IMG/VR virus record: IMGVR_UViG_3300040801_002695
Span: 1 to 41,539 of that record
Length of the DNA: 41,539 bases
Strand: one strand, 5' to 3'
From: a virus
Notes under the pieces: generated by a model
What the model saw: only the letters and a program-made list of their open reading frames with translations
What the model was told of the DNA's origin: nothing
Databases searched by the model: none
Made by a program: the position numbers and the translations under genes
In this document: positions 6,962 to 12,482 of the stretch, one piece after another
How the letters are laid out: every line of letters begins with the position of its first letter
Numbering within the stretch: the first letter of the stretch is position 1

Positions 6962-8248
6962 ATGGCCCAGAATCATACCAGACGCGCAAAGCCCCAGCGG
7001 CCAAAGGCTTTCGAGAGGCTCGGAATCTGGGCCCACGGAAACGGCCAGTGGATGACGAAGATCCGCGGACGACACCAGAGTTTGGGCGTCTGGGACACCC
7101 CACAGGACGTCGTGATCAACAAGTATCACCGGCTGATGGGCGCCGTCGCCGAAGGCCGCGACCTCTCCGTCATCAACCTCGCGGACATCAACGTCCGCGA
7201 CCTCTTCGAGGAGTTCATCCAGCGGTGCATCGCCCGCCGCGACGCCGGGGAGATGCGCAACTCCACCCTCCGCGACTACGTCGATTTCGCCAACTTCGCC
7301 GCCGGGGCGCTCGGCCCCGACCGGCTCGCCGACGACCTCACCCGCCTGGACTTTGAGGACCTCCGCCGGCGGATCGCCAAGCGATGGGGCGTCACCCGCC
7401 GCGGGAAGTGCATCGGATTCGTCCGCCAGGTGTTCCGCTGGGGATTCGAGGACGCCGAGCTGCTCGTCCGCCCGGCCCAGATCCCCCCCAGCTTCCGGAA
7501 GCCGGAGAAGCGGCTCTACCGCAAGGTCAAGCATGACCGCGGACCGCTGCTCTTCACGCCGGCGGAGATCGGCCGCCTGCTCCAGGCCGCGCCGCTGCAG
7601 ATCAAGGCCATGATCATGGTCGGTCTCAACGCCGCCTACACCCAGGCCGACTGCTCCGAGCTCCCGGCCGACCGCGTGGACCTCGAGCACCGCCGGATCC
7701 ACTGGCCGAGGCCGAAGACGGAGATCGATCGCGTGGCCCCGCTCTGGCCGGAGACGGCCATGGTGCTGCGCGAGGTCATGGATCGCCGAGCGCCGGAGCG
7801 GGCGTCGGATGATCATCGCCACCTGCTCTTCTTGACCCAGAACCTCCGCCAGCCGTGGGTCCGCGAGGTCTTCGGCCGCCGCAACGGCCATGCCTCCACC
7901 CGCCGCGTCGATTCGGTCGGCCTGCTCTTCGGCCGCCTGAAGCGCGACCTCGGCATCTCCAAGAGCGGCCACGGCTTCGCGGTGCTCCGGAAGCAGTTCA
8001 GGACAATCGCCGACGAGACGAACGACATCCCCGCGATCGACCTCATCATGGGCCACGCGGGCGATCGCACCATGGGCGATCAGTACCGGCAGTCCATCGA
8101 GTTCGAGAGGCTGGAGGCGGTCGTGGAGCATGTTCGCGCGTCGATCCTTCCCGAGGCCGCGAAGGCCTCGCCTTGGCTGCGTGGTCTCAACCCGGAGTTG
8201 GTTCCGGCTCAGGAAGCGGAGGCACCGTCAGGCGGCACCAGCGCTTGA
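6962..8248 (+). CDS. int: Tyrosine recombinase (phage integrase)
   Basis: A 428-residue site-specific recombinase. Start chosen at ATG 6962, seven bases after GAGGAG; an in-frame ATG at 6887 lacks such a site. An N-terminal core-binding region (about 75-170) precedes the catalytic domain (195-400). Visible catalytic elements are the WPRPKT lysine box (about 248-253), VLRKQFRT with Arg 343, LIMGH with His 365 and the nucleophile candidate Tyr 375 in DQYRQSI. The first Arg box reads GLNAAYTQADCSEL with no arginine, and box II has AVLR instead of HxLR. I recall this divergence from planctomycete integrases. It sits beside the tRNA-derived site, and its 3' end overlaps a convergent gene by 62 bases. 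Confidence 0.9.
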   Translation: MAQNHTRRAKPQRPKAFERLGIWAHGNGQWMTKIRGRHQSLGVWDTPQDVVINKYHRLMGAVAEGRDLSVINLADINVRDLFEEFIQRCIARRDAGEMRNSTLRDYVDFANFAAGALGPDRLADDLTRLDFEDLRRRIAKRWGVTRRGKCIGFVRQVFRWGFEDAELLVRPAQIPPSFRKPEKRLYRKVKHDRGPLLFTPAEIGRLLQAAPLQIKAMIMVGLNAAYTQADCSELPADRVDLEHRRIHWPRPKTEIDRVAPLWPETAMVLREVMDRRAPERASDDHRHLLFLTQNLRQPWVREVFGRRNGHASTRRVDSVGLLFGRLKRDLGISKSGHGFAVLRKQFRTIADETNDIPAIDLIMGHAGDRTMGDQYRQSIEFERLEAVVEHVRASILPEAAKASPWLRGLNPELVPAQEAEAPSGGTSA

Positions 8249-8510
8249 CGATGAGCTTCTCGTCGCTCAGGTTGATCGCGTAGAGGTCCGTCGTCTGCGC
8301 CCAAAGGGATTCGTTTCCCTCGTCTGGCTGGACGACAGCGAGCACTGGGTACGTGAATCCGCAATCGAGGGCGATGAACCTGTCTTCCGCCGTCGGCCGC
8401 TCCGCGGTGATGTCGATCCAGCGCTCGCCGAGCATCTGGGCCGACCAACCGCGTGGCAGTACCTGCAGTTCGCCCGTCAACTCGCCCTGCATCGTGATCT
8501 TGGTTTCCAT
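8187..8510 (-). CDS. Hypothetical protein (107 aa), convergent with integrase
   Basis: Starts METKITMQGELTGELQVLP after a GAGGG ribosome site. Predicted beta-rich, with a conserved-looking ITAERPTAEDRFIALD and IVKRWCRLTVPP. It lies three bases downstream of the excisionase-like gene, so it belongs to the csrA-xis operon. The last 62 bases overlap the integrase 3' end on the opposite strand. Active transcription of this operon would therefore make antisense RNA to the end of int. Function unknown. Confidence 0.6.
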   Translation of the reverse strand: METKITMQGELTGELQVLPRGWSAQMLGERWIDITAERPTAEDRFIALDCGFTYPVLAVVQPDEGNESLWAQTTDLYAINLSDEKLIVKRWCRLTVPPLPEPEPTPG

Positions 8511-8513
8511 CGC

Positions 8514-8831
8514 TCACACCCTCAGTGCTCGTTCCTTCACCGATCGCCCGCCACGCGCGAGCCGTCGCCTCTTCTGCTCCTCCTGGCTGATCCCGGTCGA
8601 GCGGGCCTCCATGAACCGCTGCAGCTCTGACGCGTTCACACGAAGGCGGCGGCGCTGGCCCTTCCCCTTGCCCGTCGAGATGTCGAAGGCGGCCAGCAGC
8701 CGCTGATCGATCCAATCCTCCACCGTCCGCCGGCTGACGCCGCAGATGGTGGCGACTTCGTCCAGCGTCAAGACCTCGTCGTTGAGAATCAGCCGGCCTG
8801 CTGCGCGGGCTTCTTCTCTCGCCCGAGCCAT
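8514..8831 (-). CDS. Excisionase-like DNA-binding protein (MerR/HTH_17 type)
   Basis: A 105-residue protein. Residues 20-75 form a winged helix-turn-helix of the excisionase/HTH_17 kind: VLTLDEVATICGVSRRTVED, then WIDQRLLAAFDI, with a basic wing KGKGQRRRLRV and NASELQRFMEAR closing the domain. Start chosen at ATG 8831. The frame is open upstream but overlaps csrA throughout. Its position beside int suggests it directs excision. A transcriptional regulator is the alternative. It overlaps the end of csrA by 43 bases, so the two are translationally linked. Confidence 0.75.
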   Translation of the reverse strand: MARAREEARAAGRLILNDEVLTLDEVATICGVSRRTVEDWIDQRLLAAFDISTGKGKGQRRRLRVNASELQRFMEARSTGISQEEQKRRRLARGGRSVKERALRV

Positions 8832-8986
8832 TCCGGCCTTGCGATCGCCACCCCCTCCGGCGCCGTCAACCCGAGCTTCACCCGGTCGCCCTTGATCTCC
8901 AGCACCTGCAGGCGGACTTCCACCGCCTGAGCCCCCGCGTGCCGCATGACGATCAGCTCGTCCTTGCGCCTCGTCAGTACCAGCAT
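8789..8986 (-). CDS. csrA: CsrA-family translational regulator
   Basis: A 65-residue CsrA homologue: MLVLTRRKDELIVM at the N-terminus (RNA-binding strand beta-1, with Leu4 and Arg6 retained), LQVLEIKGDRVKLGLTAPEG in the middle, and VAIARP, where the Arg aligns with the key RNA-contacting Arg44 of bacterial CsrA. There is a small insertion (HAGAQAVE) after beta-1. CsrA dimers bind GGA in hairpin loops or leaders and alter translation or RNA stability. The gene's own leader has AAGGAC about ten bases before the start, the sort of site CsrA uses to control itself. Its neighbours are a tRNA and a long hairpin-rich RNA candidate. Confidence 0.9.
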   Translation of the reverse strand: MLVLTRRKDELIVMRHAGAQAVEVRLQVLEIKGDRVKLGLTAPEGVAIARPEWLGREKKPAQQAG

Positions 8987-9045
8987 GATGTTCAGCGTCC
9001 TTGCTCGGCATGTTCAGCTCGTCCGTGAGACTCCAGTGTTCGCAA

Positions 9046-9119
9046 TGGCAGCGGCAGGATTCGAACCTGCGACCTGGTGGTTATGAGCCACCCGAGATTG
9101 CCCACTTCTCCACGCTGCT
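9046..9119 (-). tRNA. tRNA(CAU), initiator-like
   Basis: A complete 74-nt cloverleaf on the minus strand: acceptor AGCAGCG/CGCTGCC with discriminator A, D-stem GAGA/TCTC with a nine-base loop, anticodon stem GGTGG/CCACC with loop CTCATAA, variable AGGTC, T-stem GCAGG/CCTGC with loop TTCGAAT. CCA is not encoded. Two features point to an initiator: the first acceptor pair is mismatched (A1-C72) and the D-stem has A11:U24. The anticodon stem lacks the usual third G-C pair (it has U29-A41). It could instead be an elongator Met or a tRNA-Ile2 precursor. Confidence 0.85.
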
Positions 9120-9120
9120 C

Positions 9121-9640
9121 GAGGAAACGCCCCAGCGCCCATGGCTTCGGAGCCGCTGGGGCGTGAAGGAAGCAATACGACGCCGGGCCTGATGGACAGA
9201 CGGAGGGGGCCCGGCGCCGCGAGGTTGTCAAAGCGCCCGGCCGGCTGGGTCTGGTGGCGCGCCGGCCGGGCAGAGGGGAGGGGGTTCGCCGAATGCCCGG
9301 GCTGCGCCGGGGGACGCAGCCGCGGGCCACAAGGAGCCCCGCGCTCCGACAACGCGGGTCCGAAGAGAGTCTCAAAAACGCCGGCGGCCCCGCACCCGAT
9401 CGGACCGCCGGCACCATGTGCGCCCTGGCCGGCAACCGAGCCGGCCAACTCAGAGGAGGAAAAGGACGGCGACGGGTGGAACCGCGACGCCGCCCAGCGG
9501 GTGGGAATCACGCCCTCGGCCTGGGCGTCGTCCCAGCAGGAAGAATGGCCACCATAGGCCACGAGCCCATGGTGGCTCTCATGCCGGCCGCAATCAGGTC
9601 CGCCAAGAACATCGTGGTCGATGTCGATGCGGCCGGTCCA
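9121..9640 (-). ncRNA. Candidate large structured RNA (tandem hairpin array)
   Basis: About 520 bases with no credible protein gene and at least eleven consecutive inverted repeats. Arms: 9127-9137/9154-9164 (11 bp), 9181-9189/9208-9216 (9), 9235-9245/9261-9271 (11), 9295-9306/9315-9327 (12, one bulge), 9338-9343/9353-9358 (6), 9380-9387/9405-9412 (8), 9426-9433/9440-9447 (8), 9485-9497/9521-9530 (10, with a three-base bulge), 9548-9555/9569-9576 (8), 9584-9591/9629-9636 (8), with 9609-9614/9619-9624 nested inside the last. Strand is inferred from the adjacent minus-strand tRNA and csrA. The setting resembles GOLLD and ROOL RNAs of phages, but no family motif was identified. Confidence 0.6.
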
Positions 9641-9761
9641 TTCGGCTCTGTTCAATGTGAAGCTGGGGAATCCTTGAAGCGCCATCCGACCCATCCGCGC
9701 AAAAAGTGCTTGATCCGGGCTCCCCTCCAGATCATGCTGTCAAATGGCCCTAGCAGCCCTT
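9641..9761. other. Unassigned spacer between RNA candidate and regulator gene
   Basis: About 120 bases without a convincing gene. A TGTCAA (TTGACA on the minus strand) lies near 9738-9743, but no matching -10 box at usable spacing was found. The 5' end of the RNA candidate may lie here. Confidence 0.3.
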
Positions 9762-10067
9762 TCAGGCGGCATGGCCTCCATCGCCCGCTCCAACGGGCGA
9801 TTCATCTCGAGTCCCAGTCACAGGAACGCCCGTCGTCGCGGGCGGGAATGCCGGTGCAGCATGGATCGACGCGGCGCCGGTGGTCTGATGGAGCGAGGTC
9901 ATCTCCTCCTGAGTGAGACGCTCGGTGATCAGCTCGGCGGCGGTCTTCGCAAGTGCCTGCTTGGTCTCCCGCCCGCGCCGCTCGTGCGCCGCCGCGATTC
10001 GGCGGATGACGTGCGGGTCGCGAATGGTGATTTCGGCTGGCATCGTTTGGCGTAGCTCTTCGCTCAT
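9762..10067 (-). CDS. Ribbon-helix-helix-like regulator / VapB-like antitoxin homologue
   Basis: A 101-residue product. The N-terminal 55 residues (ITIRDPHVIRRIAAAHERRG, then TKQALAKTAAELITERL) look like a short beta-strand followed by two helices, as in VapB-like and other ribbon-helix-helix DNA-binding proteins. The remaining 45 residues are low-complexity Ala/Thr/Pro/Gly. No toxin gene stands beside it, so it is more likely a phage regulator than half of a toxin-antitoxin pair. It is divergent from the repressor, with 68 bases between the starts. A hairpin (9780-9801, 8-bp arms) lies inside its 3' end. The start could also be the internal ATG at 10043. Confidence 0.6.
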   Translation of the reverse strand: MSEELRQTMPAEITIRDPHVIRRIAAAHERRGRETKQALAKTAAELITERLTQEEMTSLHQTTGAASIHAAPAFPPATTGVPVTGTRDESPVGAGDGGHAA

Positions 10068-10135
10068 GCTGGTAGCCCAGTTTGACTGAAGATTCGGCCC
10101 CGTCAAGGCGTCCACGCCACAAAAACGAGGTAAAA
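10068..10135. promoter_or_regulatory. Divergent intergenic control region of repressor and RHH gene
   Basis: Contains TTGAC (10082-10086) and GTCAA (10102-10106) as arms 15 bases apart, and the tight inverted repeat GGCGT-CC-ACGCC (10107-10118). Each TTGAC could serve as a -35 box in one direction, but I see no good -10 box. The 10-mer TGGCGTGGAC on the minus strand (10110-10119) also occurs at 6668-6677, upstream of the leftward operon. Confidence 0.4.
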
Positions 10136-10861
10136 ATGATCCGTTCTGCGTCGAACTGCGCCGCCGATCGTGCGCAAGTGGCAACCGTGCACAGGCTTGG
10201 ACAAATAGTGAGGATGGCGAGGGGCTTGCGAAATTGGTCGCAGGATCGCCTTTCCGAGGAGACCGCCGACCCACAGTTCGGTGGACGGCCCGTGAGCAAA
10301 GCCACGATTCAGGGGCTGGAGACCGGGCGCGTCCGGAATCCCAACACATCGACCTCCATGCGGCTCCTCCGGGCGCTCGGCTACTCCAGCGAGCAGCAGG
10401 CGGCCGAGGCTCTCGGGATGGACGAATTGACAAAGGCATCGAGCCCCGGGCGGGGGATCCCTATACTGGGATTCGTGCCAGAAGACGTAGGCCAACGCCA
10501 CGCGGCCGCACACATCCCACGGGTGCTGCTGCCGACGATCGACGATGACGACGCCTACGCGTTCGTGATCCAAGATGATCGGATGGAGCCCAGGTATCCG
10601 CGTGGAAGCGTGGTGATCGCGTCTCCCGGATCCGACGTCCGCAGCGGCATGTACTGCACCGTCCGCTACCGGCACGGCCGCGAAACGCACCACGCCGTCG
10701 CGCGGGTCTTCGAGCTCGGCGGCGGGCAGATCAGCCTCGCATGGGAGAAGACCGGCGAGACGCTGACCATCCGCCGGATTGACCTGGTGGCTCACCATCC
10801 GATCATCGCGACGCTGCGTCCCGATCCGCAGGCCGAGCAGCTCCGAGGAGGCACGAGATGA
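10136..10861 (+). CDS. CI-like repressor: XRE helix-turn-helix plus degenerate S24 peptidase domain
   Basis: A 241-residue lysogeny regulator. Start at ATG 10136 with CGAGG five bases upstream. Residues 19-80 form a Cro/CI helix-turn-helix (MARGLRNWSQDRLSEE, KATIQGLETGRVRNP). The C-terminal half has the fold signature of LexA/CI dimerisation domains: FVIQDDRMEPRYPRGSVVIA, then VRSGMYCTVRYRHG. The nucleophile position normally Ser in DSMEP is Arg, the catalytic Lys position reads Ala (AVARVF), and no Ala-Gly cleavage site is seen near GIPILGFVPED. It should dimerise and bind operators but not self-cleave. It is followed by an ATGA-coupled membrane protein. Confidence 0.85.
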   Translation: MIRSASNCAADRAQVATVHRLGQIVRMARGLRNWSQDRLSEETADPQFGGRPVSKATIQGLETGRVRNPNTSTSMRLLRALGYSSEQQAAEALGMDELTKASSPGRGIPILGFVPEDVGQRHAAAHIPRVLLPTIDDDDAYAFVIQDDRMEPRYPRGSVVIASPGSDVRSGMYCTVRYRHGRETHHAVARVFELGGGQISLAWEKTGETLTIRRIDLVAHHPIIATLRPDPQAEQLRGGTR

Positions 10862-11313
10862 TGGAGCGGCAGACCCCCAAGCCTCCGGCAGGTCCGAACC
10901 TTTCCGCCTGGCAGATCCTCGCCACGATCATCTGCTTCGGGCTCATCTTCGGCAGCTTCATGAGGGCGGATTCTTCCGCCTTTCCTGATTTCGCCGTATC
11001 CATCGTTTTCATGATCCTCGCCGGGTCGATCATCATCGGCAGCAGCATTTCGAGCGCTGCGCGGGTCCACGCGCACGAGCAAAGCCTGTACCGCCAGTGG
11101 GACGCGTACTTCAAGCAGCACCCGCCGGAGCCGCGAAAGCCTTCACCGCCCGATCCGCCGCGGCTCACCCGCAGTGAGCGCAAGCAACGGAAGATCGAAC
11201 AGCTCAGCAGGCAAGTCACACACTACCCGTCGGAGACAAGTCCTGACGAGGCTTCGCCGGCACGGCCAGATTCAACGCGTCCTGCCGCTTCTGGCATCCG
11301 CCGCAATGCTTAA
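10858..11313 (+). CDS. Two-span membrane protein of the repressor operon (151 aa)
   Basis: ATG 10858 overlaps the repressor stop as ATGA, so it is expressed in the lysogen. Two hydrophobic segments are visible (about residues 19-36, WQILATIICFGLIFGSF; and 47-66, VSIVFMILAGSIIIGSS), then a basic, Pro-rich cytoplasmic tail with SERKQRKIEQLSRQ. Expression with the repressor and membrane location suit a superinfection-exclusion or lysogenic-conversion role. That is inference. Its last 98 bases overlap the convergent end of the late operon. Confidence 0.65.
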   Translation: MMERQTPKPPAGPNLSAWQILATIICFGLIFGSFMRADSSAFPDFAVSIVFMILAGSIIIGSSISSAARVHAHEQSLYRQWDAYFKQHPPEPRKPSPPDPPRLTRSERKQRKIEQLSRQVTHYPSETSPDEASPARPDSTRPAASGIRRNA

Positions 11314-11542
11314 CCTTCTTGCCCCTGACCTTCAGCATCACCGGCTGGACGTAGCGGTGGATCAGCATCTCCGTCAGGTCGCCGAGTCCGCGGATCTGGC
11401 GTGTGTACGCCGGCTGCTGGAGGCACGCTCGGCACGTCCCCTTTGACGGCCGGCCGCCGAACTTCCCGATGGCGCACCGACCCCAGTGCTTCGCGCCTTC
11501 GTCTCGCCAGTGTGGGCATGGTGGTCTTGCCGCAGTCGTCAT
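11216..11542 (-). CDS. Cys-pair small protein, last gene of the tail operon (108 aa)
   Basis: Starts MTTAARPPCPHWRDEGAKHW at ATG 11542, overlapping the stop of the upstream gene as ATGA. It has CPHW, CAIG, TCRAC and HCGGC: two C-x2-C pairs plus additional cysteines and histidines, suggesting a double zinc site. The centre (LGDLTEMLIHRYVQP) is probably helical. It ends the tail operon and overlaps the 3' end of the repressor-operon membrane gene. Function unknown. Confidence 0.6.
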   Translation of the reverse strand: MTTAARPPCPHWRDEGAKHWGRCAIGKFGGRPSKGTCRACLQQPAYTRQIRGLGDLTEMLIHRYVQPVMLKVRGKKVKHCGGCQKRQDALNLAVPAKPRQDLSPTGSV

Positions 11543-12030
11543 GACAAAACAATCGTTGAAGGCGTCGAATACGATGACACCGATCCTACTGTGGACACGT
11601 CGTATCGCGTGTATGTGCCGGTCTGTGGACAGACCTCCGTGGCACTCAGCTTGTATCCAACGCTGACGCCACGCACTAACTGGCCGCCGGAATACCTTCC
11701 GAAACCAATCCTGACATCCCACCAAACTTCAGAAGGTGTGCCACCACATTGCAGCAACGATGCGAAATAGCACGAATACTGCGACCCTGAAGATGATGAA
11801 CAGAACTCCTGACTGCTTCCGACATAGATGCACAAACCGCCCCACGTCAGGATCTCCGTCCCGGATGCGGAGCCGCAATCGTCGCAATCGCCCGATGGGT
11901 CTCCGCCGCCGAGATTGACTGAAAAACCCGACCGACTATACGAAAAAGACGACACACATCCCGAGCAACTCGAGGGACATTCGTCCAGCCCTCCGCCGCC
12001 TCCGCAACAGCACAGTCGATGTAGGCTCAT
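11539..12030 (-). CDS. Cysteine-rich tail-operon protein (163 aa)
   Basis: Begins MSLHRLCCCGGGGGLDECP and carries about fifteen cysteines in the first 100 residues, with Gly/Ser-rich spacers. The C-terminal 60 residues are beta-like, with YKLSATEVCPQTGTYTRYDV. No metal-site pattern is regular enough to name. It lies between two tail-end proteins, so a tail-tip or appendage component stabilised by metal or disulfides is plausible. The family is not recognised. Confidence 0.6.
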   Translation of the reverse strand: MSLHRLCCCGGGGGLDECPSSCSGCVSSFSYSRSGFSVNLGGGDPSGDCDDCGSASGTEILTWGGLCIYVGSSQEFCSSSSGSQYSCYFASLLQCGGTPSEVWWDVRIGFGRYSGGQLVRGVSVGYKLSATEVCPQTGTYTRYDVSTVGSVSSYSTPSTIVLS

Positions 12031-12482
12031 CAGCAGTCTCCATCGTGCGCGTTCTCGGCCGTGAAGTAGTTCCGGGCGGTGATCGTCCCAGTCGAGGGAT
12101 TGCGATGGATCGTCGTTCGCATCCAGACGATGGAGTTGTTGCTGATCGCCTGCGGCTCGAAGGACGACGCCGCGTAGTCGGTGCCCGTCGGATCGACGCC
12201 GGGGCCGACGTTACTGGAGGTGTTGCCCATCTCCATGGTGTTGAGGGCGTAGTCCGTGCTCGTCGTTCCACTGCGGCCGCCGGTCACTGCCGCCATGTCG
12301 TCACCGTCCGGCTCAACTGCCGACCATGCGTACTTCCAGCGGTAGGTCTCCCCGCCGAGCGCCGCGTTGCCGGTGATCTTCGCCCAGCCTTCCCAGGCGA
12401 CGCCGCGATTGAACGCATCGCCCGTCGGCAGACCTTGAATCCGGCCGCTGTCCCTCACCGTGGTGGACATCTTGCTCGTCAT
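12030..12482 (-). CDS. Putative tail-tip or appendage protein (150 aa)
   Basis: MTSKMSTTVRDSGRIQGLPT start, overlapping the end of the upstream tail gene by four bases. Beta-rich and polar, with GETYRWKYAWSAVEPDGDD in the middle and IVWMRTTIHRNPSTGTITAR near the end. No cysteine pairs or membrane segment. Called structural from its position between two tail-tip candidates. Specific function unknown. Confidence 0.55.
   Translation of the reverse strand: MTSKMSTTVRDSGRIQGLPTGDAFNRGVAWEGWAKITGNAALGGETYRWKYAWSAVEPDGDDMAAVTGGRSGTTSTDYALNTMEMGNTSSNVGPGVDPTGTDYAASSFEPQAISNNSIVWMRTTIHRNPSTGTITARNYFTAENAHDGDC

Noticed and set aside
8832-9011. N-terminal extension of the excisionase up to base 9011
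   Set aside because: The extra 60 residues are Gly/Ala/Asp-rich and lie wholly under csrA in another frame. ATG 8831 gives the usual excisionase length.
9141-9557. Plus-strand frame of 138 codons inside the hairpin array
   Set aside because: Its codons are dictated by the inverted repeats, it has no good start site, and its composition is unlike the other genes.
9121-9640. tmRNA, RNase P RNA or SRP RNA in the hairpin array
   Set aside because: I looked for their conserved core motifs and saw none. The nearby T-arm sequence belongs to a complete ordinary tRNA, not a tmRNA end.
9014-9694. Long minus-strand reading frame of 226 codons across the tRNA and hairpin region
   Set aside because: It translates the tRNA itself into the familiar HNHQVAGSNPAAA-like pattern and the rest is Pro/Arg/Gly low-complexity. 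Such open frames are expected by chance in very GC-rich structured DNA.
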